A DNA stretch of 64,000 bases, taken from Fidelibacterota bacterium. GTDB lineage: Bacteria > Fidelibacterota > Marinisomatia > SCGC-AAA003-L08 > TS1B11. The notes below the pieces were generated by a model. It searched no databases and had not been told where the DNA came from. It saw only the letters and a program-made list of their open reading frames with translations. This document shows, piece after piece, positions 9,018 through 17,429 of this stretch. The DNA is taken from contig CP070638.1 in NCBI GenBank assembly GCA_020354025.1, positions 186,001 to 250,000 of the forward strand, given 5' to 3'. Each line of letters begins with the position of its first letter. The stretch's first letter is position 1. Made by a program: the position numbers and the translations under genes.

Positions 9018-10328
9018 TTATCCCCCCATAAACGCCACCGCCTGGTTGATTCCTTCTGCTAATCGGTCAATCTCTTCGCTAGTGTTGTAGAAGTAGAAGC
9101 TGGCCCTGGTGGTGGCAGCCACTCCTAAACAGCGCATGAGGGGCTGTGCGCAGTGATGTCCTGCCCGGACGGCGATGCCCTCTTGGTCAAGTAACTGGGC
9201 CATGTCATGCGGATGTATACCCTCGACATTGAAGGGGAGAGACGAGCTGCTGGTAGGTGCGTGTCCGTATATGGTGATGTGCGGAATCTGGGAAAGAACC
9301 TCGCGACTGTACTGGGTGAGCTGTTTGCTGTAGTCGGCGATCCGGTCCATACCCAGCTGGTTGAGGTAATCGATGGCCGCTCCCAGGCCGACCGCCTGGG
9401 CGATGTTGGGCGTTCCCGCCTCGAACTTCCAGGGAATCTGGTTCCAGGTGGCCCTCTGCAGGTCCACCGTGCTGATCATCTCGCCGCCCCCGTGGAAGGG
9501 CTCCATGGACTCCAACAGGTCTGTCCTGGCGTAAAGCACTCCCACGCCGGTGGGCCCCAGCATTTTGTGCCCGGAGAAGGCCAGGAAATCGCAGCCTAGC
9601 TGCATAACATCTACCGGGAAATGAGGTACGCTCTGGGCGCCGTCAACCAGGATCAGGGCGCCGACCGCCCTCGCCTGCTGCACGATGTCCCTGACCGGAT
9701 TCACCGTCCCGAAAACGTTGGATTGGTGAACCAGCGCCACGATCCTGGTGCTTCCGGTGATGTACTTCGACATGTCTTTCAGATCGAGAGTATAGTCGTC
9801 GGTGAGAGGGAGATAGCGTAAGGCGGCACCGGTGTCCCGGGCCAGCAGCTGCCAGGGGATGATGTTGCTGTGGTGCTCCATTTTGGTGATCAGGATCTCG
9901 TCCCCCGGGCCCAGGTTATGTCGCCCCCAGGCATAGGCCACCAGGTTGATGGCCTCGGTTGTCCCCCGGGTAAAGATGATGGACCGCCAGTCCTCGGCAT
10001 TTATGAACTCGGCTACTTTTCGCCGGGCTGATTCGTAAGCGTTGGTTGCCCGTTCGCCCAGCTCGTAAATGGCGCGGTGAACGTTGGCGTTGCTCTCCTC
10101 GTAATACCGCGTGACGGCAGCGATGACCTGTCGCGGTTTCTGGGAAGTGGCGGCGTTGTCCAGGTAGACCAGGGGCTTGCCGTGCATGCGTTGACTGAGT
10201 GCGGGGAAATCGCGGCGAACCTGCTCCAGGTCCCAGGGCGGAACCGGTGGGCCTGTTTCCACTGCGTATGGTGCCCCCTCCTCGGAGGGGAGGGCTGTGG
10301 TGGATCGAGCGGAGTTGCTTTCAGACAC
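9018..10328 (-). CDS. sufS: Cysteine desulfurase SufS
   Basis: This class-V aminotransferase-fold PLP enzyme takes sulfur from cysteine for Fe-S cluster assembly. The PLP lysine lies in SGHKMLGPTG (about residue 255) and the persulfide cysteine in RAGHHCAQP (about residue 393). The N-terminal FPAL...LVYLDNAATSQKP is typical SufS. The reading frame can extend to a GTG at 10415, but that would overlap sufT by 67 bases. The GTG at 10328 gives 436 residues and a 20-base gap, so it is preferred; about 20 residues still precede the usual SufS N-terminus. It is the last gene of the suf operon and probably hands sulfur to SufU. Confidence 0.93.
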   Translation of the reverse strand: MSESNSARSTTALPSEEGAPYAVETGPPVPPWDLEQVRRDFPALSQRMHGKPLVYLDNAATSQKPRQVIAAVTRYYEESNANVHRAIYELGERATNAYESARRKVAEFINAEDWRSIIFTRGTTEAINLVAYAWGRHNLGPGDEILITKMEHHSNIIPWQLLARDTGAALRYLPLTDDYTLDLKDMSKYITGSTRIVALVHQSNVFGTVNPVRDIVQQARAVGALILVDGAQSVPHFPVDVMQLGCDFLAFSGHKMLGPTGVGVLYARTDLLESMEPFHGGGEMISTVDLQRATWNQIPWKFEAGTPNIAQAVGLGAAIDYLNQLGMDRIADYSKQLTQYSREVLSQIPHITIYGHAPTSSSSLPFNVEGIHPHDMAQLLDQEGIAVRAGHHCAQPLMRCLGVAATTRASFYFYNTSEEIDRLAEGINQAVAFMGG

Positions 10329-10348
10329 GATCAAGCACCGGCGGCGCG

Positions 10349-10903
10349 CTATAACATACCCAGCTTGAGTCGCGCCGCTTCCGACATCATGTTCTGGTTC
10401 CACTGGGGTTCCCACACTAGCTGTACACTCGCCTCAACCACGCCGGGCACCGACAGGACTTTCTGCCGCGCGTCCTCGGCAATAAAGGGACCCATGCCGC
10501 AGCCGGGGGCGGTGAGGGTCATCTTGATGTCCACCTGCTGGCCGGTGTCGTCCTTTAGCGGGGTAATCTTCAGGTCGTAGATCAGGCCGAGTTCTACGAT
10601 GTTTACCGGGATTTCTGGGTCATAGCATGTTGCCAGCTTCTCCCAGATCAGCTGCTCGTCCACTTCCTCCGCCGTCCTAGTGGATGGCTTGTACTTTTTG
10701 GCTGCTTCGACTTCTTTGCCCAGGGCATCGGCGCACTTACCGTCGATACGGGCCAGATTGCCCATGACTATGACGGTATAGCTGCCCCCTAAGGCCTGAG
10801 TGATGATCGCCTCTTGACCTTTTCTAAGAATTATCTTGTCCCCCGATGGGACCAGAATGCCCTCACAATCGCGCCTGAGGATTACCGTTTCGCGCTGCTG
10901 CAT
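10349..10903 (-). CDS. sufT: Fe-S assembly protein SufT (DUF59/MIP18 family)
   Basis: The 184-residue protein has an N-terminal extension (TVILRRDCEGILVPSGDKIIL) followed by the DUF59 domain. The conserved segment is DPEIPVNIVELGLIYDL, then MTLTAPGCGMG with the usual cysteine. This long form matches the SufT group, which helps mature Fe-S proteins under high demand. ATG at 10903 is chosen over the GTG three bases upstream because AAGGA then sits six bases away. It lies between sufU and sufS, consistent with one transcript. Confidence 0.88.
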   Translation of the reverse strand: MQQRETVILRRDCEGILVPSGDKIILRKGQEAIITQALGGSYTVIVMGNLARIDGKCADALGKEVEAAKKYKPSTRTAEEVDEQLIWEKLATCYDPEIPVNIVELGLIYDLKITPLKDDTGQQVDIKMTLTAPGCGMGPFIAEDARQKVLSVPGVVEASVQLVWEPQWNQNMMSEAARLKLGML

Positions 10904-10933
10904 CACATATCCTTCATATTTATAGTTGTTTGA

Positions 10934-11000
10934 CCACGAATTAGCACTAATCTGCTTGAATAATTATCTTATCTTCATTTTCATTTGTGTCAATTCGTGG
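10934..11000. repeat. Inverted repeat CCACGAATT / AATTCGTGG between sufU and sufT
   Basis: CCACGAATT (10934-10942) and AATTCGTGG (10992-11000) are perfect complements 49 bases apart. The sequence between is A/T-rich and contains further related words (TTAGCACTAAT, TTTGTGTCAATT). This resembles degenerate intergenic word-repeats seen in some environmental bacterial genomes. It breaks the otherwise close spacing of the suf genes with a 127-base gap. Confidence 0.5.
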
Positions 11001-11030
11001 CTTCATCTCTGACGACTCGCAACTAATGCC

Positions 11031-11474
11031 TTACTCTGTAGTTATGGTCTCAGGCTGTTCTTCAAGACCGGCCTCCATGGTGCGCCAGGCTAGCATGGCG
11101 CATTTCACCCGGATAGGGAATTTATAGACATCGGCCAGGGCTGTCAGCTTGCCCAGCTTCTTCGGATCTCCTTCGCCCGTGGTCGCCATGCGGTGAAACT
11201 GTTCAAGCAGCTCTTGGGCTTCGGTCCTGGTTTTGCCTTTCAGGACAGTGGTCATTATGGAAGCCGACGCTTTGGAAATAGCACACCCCGAACCCAGAAA
11301 ACCGATATCACGGATCACGTCATCCTCAAGGGTTAGGTAGAGATCTATGTCATCGCCGCACAGGGGATTGTGCCCGTGGGCAGCCCGGTCGGCATCCTTA
11401 ATCTCGCGAAAATTGCGGGGATTCTGATTATGGTCCAGAATCAGCTGCTGATAGAGCTCCCGGAGATCGTCCAT
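11031..11474 (-). CDS. sufU: Fe-S scaffold / sulfur-transfer protein SufU
   Basis: The 147-residue protein is of the IscU/SufU family with the three conserved cysteines: NPLCGDDI, GSGCAISKAS and VKCAMLAW. The insert between the second and third cysteine (GKTRTEAQELLEQFHRM) marks the SufU subgroup, which binds zinc and accepts sulfur from SufS. It lies between sufD and sufT in the operon. Its ATG at 11474 is preceded by AGAGGA. Confidence 0.93.
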   Translation of the reverse strand: MDDLRELYQQLILDHNQNPRNFREIKDADRAAHGHNPLCGDDIDLYLTLEDDVIRDIGFLGSGCAISKASASIMTTVLKGKTRTEAQELLEQFHRMATTGEGDPKKLGKLTALADVYKFPIRVKCAMLAWRTMEAGLEEQPETITTE

Positions 11475-11504
11475 CCGATGTTATCCTCTTATCATACCGT
11501 GAAA

Positions 11505-12890
11505 TTAGCTCACATTTATAGAGTCTTGCCCATCCGGGAGCCACTGGGAGACCAGCTTATCCACTGACATTCTGACACTGTCAGCCTCGATCCGACTGAT
11601 GATCTCCTGGGTAAAGCCGTGAATCAATAGCCTCCGGGCCGTCTCCCGGTCAATACCGCGGGAGAGGAAATAGAACATGGTTTCTTCATCGATCTGTCCC
11701 ACGGTGGATCCATGCGTGCATTTCACGTCATCGGCGTATATTTCCAGCTGCGGATCGGTGTTCACCATCGCCGTGTCTGAGAGCATCATATTTCGGTTGG
11801 ACTGCGTCGCATTGGTCTTCTGCGCCTTTGGATGCACCACTATCCGGCCGTTGAAAATACCATGGCCCCGATCATCCATGATCCCCCTGTAATTTTCCGT
11901 GCTGGTGCAGTTGGGAGCCGCGTGGTCGATCCGGGTGTGGTTGTCCACGTGCTGACGGCCCTTCACTAGGTACAGCCCGTTCATTGCTACCTCCGCCCCC
12001 TCCCCGGCGAGGATAGTGTTTACATCGTTCCGGACCAGCTTCCCTCCAATGGTAATGGTGTGCATGCCTACCTGGCTGTCCGACTCCTGGTGGGTTTGTA
12101 CAGTGGCGATGTGAGCGGCATCGTCCGATTCTTGCTGTACGCGTACATAATCGACTATTGATCCTGCTCCCGCTGTGATTTCAGTAACGGCATTAGTGAA
12201 AGTGAGCCCGCCATTCGCCTCCGTTAGACGGGTACCACCGGACAGGCTTACATAGTGCTCTATAACTGTCAGCCGGCTGTTATCCCCGGCCACCACCAGA
12301 GTGCGGGGATGGGTGATAATTGGCAGTTGGCTGTTGTGGTTGACGAGGGCTGTGGCGTGCGTCGAAAGATATATCACATGGATGGGCTGCTTCAGCAGCG
12401 TTCCTTCGGGTACCTGGATGAAAACCCCATCGGATAGAAAGGCGGTATTCAGGGCTACGAAAGCCTGTTCATTGAAATCGGCGTAGCGACCTAGGTGGGG
12501 CAGCACCTGTTCAGGTATCCTCTTCAGGGCATCTGCAAGGCCCCGGATCACCACCCCCTGGGGCAGGCCGTCATGAGGCAACTGGTCAGGCACCAAACGG
12601 CCGCCAGCCACCATTGCCTGGAAGCTGTCCCTGAGGCTGAACGGTTCAATCGTCCGGGGATCAATGGGGCTGGCTTCCACTGGAAGGTGGAACTCAAGCG
12701 CAGCTACCGGCTCCACACTGGTATTACGCCAGGCCTCCATGCGGGTGGTGGGGAAACCCAGCTGCACGAACCTGTCCATGGCCGAATGTCGCATCTGACG
12801 GACTGCTTCGGGCTGGTCCAGGAAGCCTTCCTGCCCGCACTGCTCAAAAGTGGTACGGTAAAAATCGTTAATGGCGGTGGTCTCGGTCAT
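11505..12890 (-). CDS. sufD: SufD subunit of the SufBCD Fe-S assembly complex
   Basis: This 461-residue SufBD-family protein lacks the SufB-specific cysteines. The C-terminal core is typical: TRIDHAAPNCTSTENYRGIMDDRGHGIFNGRI in pieces, the VHPKAQKTNATQSNRNMML segment, then DVKCTHGSTVGQIDEE. It pairs with SufB and the SufC ATPase to build Fe-S clusters in the cytoplasm. It starts 14 bases after the sufC stop codon. Confidence 0.93.
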   Translation of the reverse strand: MTETTAINDFYRTTFEQCGQEGFLDQPEAVRQMRHSAMDRFVQLGFPTTRMEAWRNTSVEPVAALEFHLPVEASPIDPRTIEPFSLRDSFQAMVAGGRLVPDQLPHDGLPQGVVIRGLADALKRIPEQVLPHLGRYADFNEQAFVALNTAFLSDGVFIQVPEGTLLKQPIHVIYLSTHATALVNHNSQLPIITHPRTLVVAGDNSRLTVIEHYVSLSGGTRLTEANGGLTFTNAVTEITAGAGSIVDYVRVQQESDDAAHIATVQTHQESDSQVGMHTITIGGKLVRNDVNTILAGEGAEVAMNGLYLVKGRQHVDNHTRIDHAAPNCTSTENYRGIMDDRGHGIFNGRIVVHPKAQKTNATQSNRNMMLSDTAMVNTDPQLEIYADDVKCTHGSTVGQIDEETMFYFLSRGIDRETARRLLIHGFTQEIISRIEADSVRMSVDKLVSQWLPDGQDSINVS

Positions 12891-12904
12891 GGTCTAAACC
12901 GAAG

Positions 12905-13663
12905 TCAGTTGTTCGGAGTCTCCTCAGCTTGTATCCAGCCATAGCCTTTCTCTTCCAGCTCATGGGCCAGCTCCGGGCCGCCCGAGCGGGCGATCCGGCC
13001 ATTCACCAGCACGTGTACCTTGTCAGGCTCGATATAATTCAGAATGCGTTGATAGTGGGTGATGACGAGGAAGGCCCGCTCCGGGCTGCGAAAGCCGTTC
13101 ACCCCTTCGGCAATGGTCTTCAGGGCATCAATGTCAAGACCCGAGTCGGTCTCGTCTAGTATAGCCAGTTTGGGTTCCAAAGTGAGCATCTGCAGGATCT
13201 CGTTACGCTTCTTTTCTCCGCCGGAGAAACCTTCGTTCACCGGACGATTAAGAAAACCCTCGTCAAGCTGTACCAGCTTGATCTTCTCTTTGATCAGTGC
13301 TAGGAAGTCTACCGCGTCAATCTCTTCCTCGCCCCTGTGCTTGCGCTGGGCATTTACCGCCGCCTGCAGGAAATAGGTGTTATTCACCCCCGGAATGACA
13401 ACCGGGTACTGGAAGGAGAGGAAAACTCCCTCCCGGGAGCGCTCCTCCGGGGTTAGCTCCAGCAAGTTCTGGCCGTTATAAATTACCTCGCCAGTGGTGA
13501 TCCCATAGGTGTCCCGGCCAGCCAGGACCTGGGCAAATGTACTCTTGCCAGAACCGTTGGGTCCCATGACCGCATGAAGCTCACCGGCTTTCACCCGCAA
13601 GTCAATCCCCTTGAGGATCTCAGTCCCCTCAACACTCACGTGCAGGTTTTTTATCTCAAGCAT
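12905..13663 (-). CDS. sufC: SufC ATPase of the Fe-S assembly complex
   Basis: This is a 252-residue ABC-type ATPase without membrane segments. It has Walker A GPNGSGKST (about residues 34-42), the SufC-specific signature FSGGEKKRNEI and Walker B LAILDETDSGLD. It drives conformational changes of SufB-SufD. A 63-base gap of degenerate repeat sequence separates it from sufB. Confidence 0.95.
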   Translation of the reverse strand: MLEIKNLHVSVEGTEILKGIDLRVKAGELHAVMGPNGSGKSTFAQVLAGRDTYGITTGEVIYNGQNLLELTPEERSREGVFLSFQYPVVIPGVNNTYFLQAAVNAQRKHRGEEEIDAVDFLALIKEKIKLVQLDEGFLNRPVNEGFSGGEKKRNEILQMLTLEPKLAILDETDSGLDIDALKTIAEGVNGFRSPERAFLVITHYQRILNYIEPDKVHVLVNGRIARSGGPELAHELEEKGYGWIQAEETPNN

Positions 13664-13665
13664 AA

Positions 13666-13690
13666 TTGTTCGTAGTCCGTTGTCCGTAGT
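13666..13690. repeat. Degenerate word repeat in the sufB-sufC gap
   Basis: The gap holds imperfect tandem words of the type GTTCGTAGTCCG / TTGTCCGTAGT. It encodes nothing visible. It resembles the other low-complexity intergenic word-repeats in this window at 16083, 41881 and 45596. Confidence 0.4.
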
Positions 13691-13726
13691 TTATTGCCCA
13701 CTGTCTATATCCTGGTGCCACTCCTA

Positions 13727-15184
13727 CTACCCTACGCTTCCTTCCAAACTCACCTCCAGCAGCTGCCGGGCTTCCACGGCGAATTCCATTGGCAGGTTAC
13801 GGAAGACCTCCTTGCAGAAGCCGTTGACAATCATGGAGACAGCGTCCTCAGTGGAGATGCCGCGCTGCTGGCAGTAGAACAGCTGATCCTCCCCTATCCT
13901 GGAGGTAGAGGCTTCGTGTTCCATCCGGGCGGTGGCGTTGCGCACGTCAATATAGGGGAAGGTATGGGCGCCGCACTGATCGCCGATGAGCAGCGAATCG
14001 CACTGGGAGTAGTTGCGGGCACCTGCCGCGCCGGGCATTATCCGCACCAGGCCCCGGTAGGCGTTCTGCCCATGACCGGCTGAGATACCCTTGGATATGA
14101 TGGTGCTGCGGGTGTTCTTACCCAGGTGGATCATCTTGGTACCGGTGTCAGCCTGCTGGTAGTTGTTGGTCAGGGCTACCGAATAGAACTCACCCACGGA
14201 GTTGTCCCCCTGGAGGATACAGCTGGGATACTTCCAGGTGATGGCGGAGCCGGTTTCAACCTGGGTCCAGGAAATCCTGGAATTGACGCCCCGGCACGCT
14301 CCCCGCTTGGTGACGAAGTTATATATGCCCCCCTTACCCTCCTCGTCACCGGGATACCAGTTCTGGACGGTGGAATACTTGATCTCCGCATTATCCAATG
14401 CGATGAGCTCCACCACGGCGGCGTGGAGTTGGTTCTCGTCCCGCATGGGGGCGGTGCAGCCCTCCAGGTAGCTTACATAGCTGCCCTCGTCAGCAATGAT
14501 GAGGGTTCGCTCAAACTGTCCCGTCATGGCAGCGTTGATGCGGAAGTAGGTGGAAAGCTCCATGGGGCAGCGTACGCCCTTGGGGATATAGACGAATGAA
14601 CCGTCACTGAAGACCGCCGAGTTCAGGGCGGCGAAGAAGTTATCCGTGTAGGGTACCACCGTACCCAGGTACTGTCTAACCAGCTCCGGGTACTGCTGCA
14701 CCGCCTCGGAGAAGGAGCAGAAGATGACTCCCGCCTCTGCTAGGGTCTCCTTGAAGGTGGTTGCCACCGACACGCTGTCGAAAACTGCGTCCACCGCCAC
14801 CCCCGCCAGGCGCTTCTGTTCCTCCAGGGGAATGCCCAGCTTATCGTAGGTCTCCAGCAGTTTGGGGTCCACCTCGTTCAGGCTTTGGTAAGCGGGCGGC
14901 TTTTTCGGGGCCGCGTAATAAACAATGCTCTGGTAGTCAATTGGAGCGTAATTCACGTGCGCCCAGTGGGGTTCGCCCCGCTCCTTGTACAGCTTGCACC
15001 AGTGCCGATAGGCCTTCAATCTCCACTGAAGTAGGAAATCCGGCTCGCGTTTCTTGGCCGAGATCAGCCGGATGACGTCTTCGTCAAGGCCGGGGGGTAG
15101 GGTCTCCTGCTCGATATCGGTGACGAATCCGTACTTGTACTCCTGGTTGGTCAGCCGGTCGATGGCCTGGGAATCACCGCTCAT
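13727..15184 (-). CDS. sufB: SufB subunit of the SufBCD Fe-S assembly complex
   Basis: The 485-residue protein has the standard SufB start ([20 protein letters not shown]) and [21 protein letters not shown]. It continues with [20 protein letters not shown], the [20 protein letters not shown] block and a C-terminal [17 protein letters not shown]. The frame stays open upstream to a possible start at 15310, but that part overlaps the Rrf2 gene and does not look like SufB. The ATG at 15184 overlaps the Rrf2 stop (ATGA), indicating translational coupling. It is the central scaffold of the operon. Confidence 0.95.
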   Translation of the reverse strand: MSGDSQAIDRLTNQEYKYGFVTDIEQETLPPGLDEDVIRLISAKKREPDFLLQWRLKAYRHWCKLYKERGEPHWAHVNYAPIDYQSIVYYAAPKKPPAYQSLNEVDPKLLETYDKLGIPLEEQKRLAGVAVDAVFDSVSVATTFKETLAEAGVIFCSFSEAVQQYPELVRQYLGTVVPYTDNFFAALNSAVFSDGSFVYIPKGVRCPMELSTYFRINAAMTGQFERTLIIADEGSYVSYLEGCTAPMRDENQLHAAVVELIALDNAEIKYSTVQNWYPGDEEGKGGIYNFVTKRGACRGVNSRISWTQVETGSAITWKYPSCILQGDNSVGEFYSVALTNNYQQADTGTKMIHLGKNTRSTIISKGISAGHGQNAYRGLVRIMPGAAGARNYSQCDSLLIGDQCGAHTFPYIDVRNATARMEHEASTSRIGEDQLFYCQQRGISTEDAVSMIVNGFCKEVFRNLPMEFAVEARQLLEVSLEGSVG

Positions 15185-15603
15185 AAGCCCCGCCTCTGCG
15201 CATAGGGCCGGATCACGCTCTCTAGTGAAAGGCGGGTGAATACGGTCTTGAGGGTATAGTCGATCACCTGCATGGGACTGCGTATGCTGCAGGACTCTAC
15301 CTGGGTGCATTCATCCTCACTTACGCAATCGACGATGCCCAGTGGTCCTTCCATCCTCTCGAGGAACTGCCACAAATTCACGTCCGCTAATCGGGCTTTC
15401 AGTCGGTAGCCGCCCCGGGCGCCTTGGACGGGCTCCACAAAGCCCCTCCTGGCCAGCTGCTGCATGACTTTGGCCAGGATCGGGAAAGGTATCCCGCAGG
15501 TGTCGGCGATTTCCCGCACCTTAGTAACACCACCACCTTCTGGCTGGCTCAACTGCCCAAGGGCCATAAGGGCGTATTCGGTCTTGCGCGTTAATTTTAG
15601 CAT
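15181..15603 (-). CDS. Rrf2-family Fe-S-sensing repressor of the suf operon
   Basis: The 140-residue protein has an N-terminal winged helix ([46 protein letters not shown]). A three-cysteine cluster ([15 protein letters not shown], about residues 92-106) fits [2Fe-2S] or [4Fe-4S] sensing as in IscR/SufR. It is the first gene of the suf operon and overlaps sufB by four bases. Two matching inverted repeats lie in its promoter, so autoregulation of the whole operon by Fe-S status is likely. It is functionally close to SufR/IscR, but the exact subgroup is not settled. Confidence 0.9.
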   Translation of the reverse strand: MLKLTRKTEYALMALGQLSQPEGGGVTKVREIADTCGIPFPILAKVMQQLARRGFVEPVQGARGGYRLKARLADVNLWQFLERMEGPLGIVDCVSEDECTQVESCSIRSPMQVIDYTLKTVFTRLSLESVIRPYAQRRGL

Positions 15604-15614
15604 AGCTGTGTAAA

Positions 15615-15665
15615 TACGACCATTTTAGTCGTGGTTAAATTACGACCGATTTGGTCTTATTGCAA
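15615..15665 (-). promoter_or_regulatory. suf operon promoter with two Rrf2-type operators
   Basis: Two copies of TACGACC-N2-TTT-N-GTC start at 15615 and 15641, 26 bases apart, and each is an inverted repeat: ACGAC-N7-GTCGT at 15616-15632 and GACC-N5-GGTC at 15644-15656. On the minus strand a -35-like TTGCAA (15665-15660) and a -10-like TAATTT (15642-15637) are separated by 17 bases. One operator fills the spacer and the other lies just downstream of the -10. This is a classical repressor layout. Confidence 0.6.
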
Positions 15666-16424
15666 GGGGGAATGTGCAGCGGTCATCAGTCAGGAATCAG
15701 CGGCTGTTAACCGCGGAGGCTTGTCCGTTCGGCTGAGCTCAAGACGAAGCCTGAGCCTGGCCGAGCCCCGTCGTTGGCGGGAGTGAGGTCGCGCACCAGG
15801 CGCACCGGGCGCACCAGGCGCACCAGGCGCACCACGCGAAAGACAATCCCTTTCCGTTTCCTTATATTCCGGTGCTATGATGATGCCCCCGGCATATCGC
15901 CCCGTTTCTGCTCCCGCCGCTAGCTTTGGCACGGAAATATATTTCAACAGGGCGATTTTCGCCTCTCGTAGGGGAATACCCCTAAAAAAAACGAATTTTA
16001 TGGGGATTTTGTTGAATTCATTGCCGATTCTTACGCCCTATCATTTCTGGCTTACGTCCTGCGGTCCCACCGGCTTAATTCCCATTTTTCATTTTTCATT
16101 TTGCATTTCCCCTACGGGCTCACCTCCTCCGTCGGTGAAGGCGAACCTTTTTATATGTTTTAGCTATCCATTCGCGGGCCTTCAGTGGGGCTTATGAGGG
16201 GCTTTTAAGGGGCTATCGTGGGGTGTTTCAGGTACAATCGTGAACCCAAAGCTGTGCCGGTTTGGCCTGCTGCCTCCTGTTTACCCGGCGTAGGCTATGC
16301 CGTAGACGGGCCGTTGCCATTGCCTCTGTCCCTGCCTACTGCTACTTCTTCCCGCCCCATCAAAAGATACCTCATTCAGGGTCTATTCGTTATAAGTTTA
16401 CCCCTCACTAATTCGGATATAGGA
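15666..16424. other. Intergenic region between suf operon and moxR
   Basis: This is about 760 bases without a convincing gene. It contains the 9-base tandem repeat (15791-15835) and a low-complexity CATTTTTCATTTTTCATTTTGC stretch near 16083-16109. The moxR reading frame is open back to 16218, but that translation (Pro/Leu-rich, no domain) is not credible coding sequence. The promoter for moxR probably lies here but is not obvious. Confidence 0.6.
15791..15835. repeat. Five tandem copies of a 9-base repeat
   Basis: The unit GCGCACCAG is repeated five times (15791-15835); copy 2 ends CGG and copy 5 ends CAC. On the minus strand it reads as Gly-Ala-Pro repeats inside an 85-codon frame that has no ribosome site and no recognisable domain. 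It is treated as a noncoding minisatellite. Confidence 0.7.
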
Positions 16425-17408
16425 ATGGATAACCTGAAACTGATCGATAAACTCAACGCCGCCCGTGAGCAGCTCTTCCAGGAAATCGGGCACGTCATCG
16501 TCGGCCAGCGGGAGATTCTGGAGCATCTGTTCCTGGCTATGCTATGCCGGGGCCATGTACTCCTCGAAGGAGTTCCTGGACTGGCTAAGACCCTGATAAT
16601 TAAAACCCTGGCCGAGGTCCTGGACCTCTCCTTCAGCCGCATCCAGTTTACTCCTGACTTAATGCCGTCGGATATCACCGGGACCGAGATCATTCAGGAG
16701 ACCAAGACCGACGGGCGCATGTTCAAGTTCTTCAAGGGGCCGATCTTCGCCCACATCATTCTCGCCGACGAGATAAACCGTACCCCTCCCAAGACTCAGG
16801 CCGCCCTACTGGAGGCCATGCAGGAGCACAAGGTAACGGCTGCGGGTACCAGCTATCCCCTGGAGGAACCCTTCTTCGTGATGGCCACCCAGAATCCCAT
16901 TGAGCAGGAGGGTACTTACCCACTGCCGGAGGCCCAGCTGGACCGGTTCATGTTCAACCTGCGCATCGAGTATCCCTCCAAGGACGAGGAAATCAGTATT
17001 GTGGAGTCCACTACCAGCGTGGCGGGGACCAGTCCCGCTAAAGTGGTAAGCCGCGATGATATTCTCACCTTCCAGGAGCTTATCCTCCAGGTACCGGTGG
17101 CCGAAAACGTCGTCAGGCATGCCGTGCGCCTGGTCAGGGATACCCGCCCTGGGCAGGACGTCCAACCGCGGTTCATTCATGAATGGGTTGAGTGGGGTGC
17201 CGGTCCCCGGGCCAGCCAATACCTGATCCTGGGAGCCAAGGCCTTGGCGGTTCTGGATGGCCGGTCCACTCCCGATATCTCCGATGTAAACACGCTGATC
17301 AAACCGGTGATGAGGCACCGGATCATAACCAACTTCAACGCTGAGGCGGAAGGAGTTAGCACCGACCAGATCCTGGACCGCCTAGTAGAAACTAGATCCC
17401 GATCCTAG
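16425..17408 (+). CDS. MoxR-family AAA+ ATPase
   Basis: The 328-residue protein has the MoxR P-loop form GVPGLAKT, Walker B ILADEINR, sensor 1 MATQNPIEQEGTYPLPEAQLDRF and the C-terminal lid. MoxR ATPases act as chaperones with vWA proteins and are usually encoded beside DUF58 proteins, as here. The longer reading frame from 16218 is rejected: ATG at 16425 is preceded by GGATATAGGA and starts the typical N-terminus (MDNLKLIDKLNAAREQL). The DUF58 gene follows after 21 bases. Confidence 0.92.
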   Translation: MDNLKLIDKLNAAREQLFQEIGHVIVGQREILEHLFLAMLCRGHVLLEGVPGLAKTLIIKTLAEVLDLSFSRIQFTPDLMPSDITGTEIIQETKTDGRMFKFFKGPIFAHIILADEINRTPPKTQAALLEAMQEHKVTAAGTSYPLEEPFFVMATQNPIEQEGTYPLPEAQLDRFMFNLRIEYPSKDEEISIVESTTSVAGTSPAKVVSRDDILTFQELILQVPVAENVVRHAVRLVRDTRPGQDVQPRFIHEWVEWGAGPRASQYLILGAKALAVLDGRSTPDISDVNTLIKPVMRHRIITNFNAEAEGVSTDQILDRLVETRSRS

Positions 17409-17429
17409 GGACCTGGAAGCGCCCGCGCA

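Noticed and set aside
15185-15310. SufB extension upstream of 15184
   Set aside because: It lies within the Rrf2 gene in another frame and does not match SufB; the ATGA overlap supports the later start.
15690-15947. 85-codon minus-strand frame rich in Gly-Ala-Pro
   Set aside because: It is made largely of the 9-base tandem repeat, has no ribosome site and shows no domain.
16218-16424. Long N-terminal extension of the MoxR protein
   Set aside because: The extra 69 codons are low complexity and Pro/Leu-rich without a ribosome site; ATG 16425 gives the normal family length.
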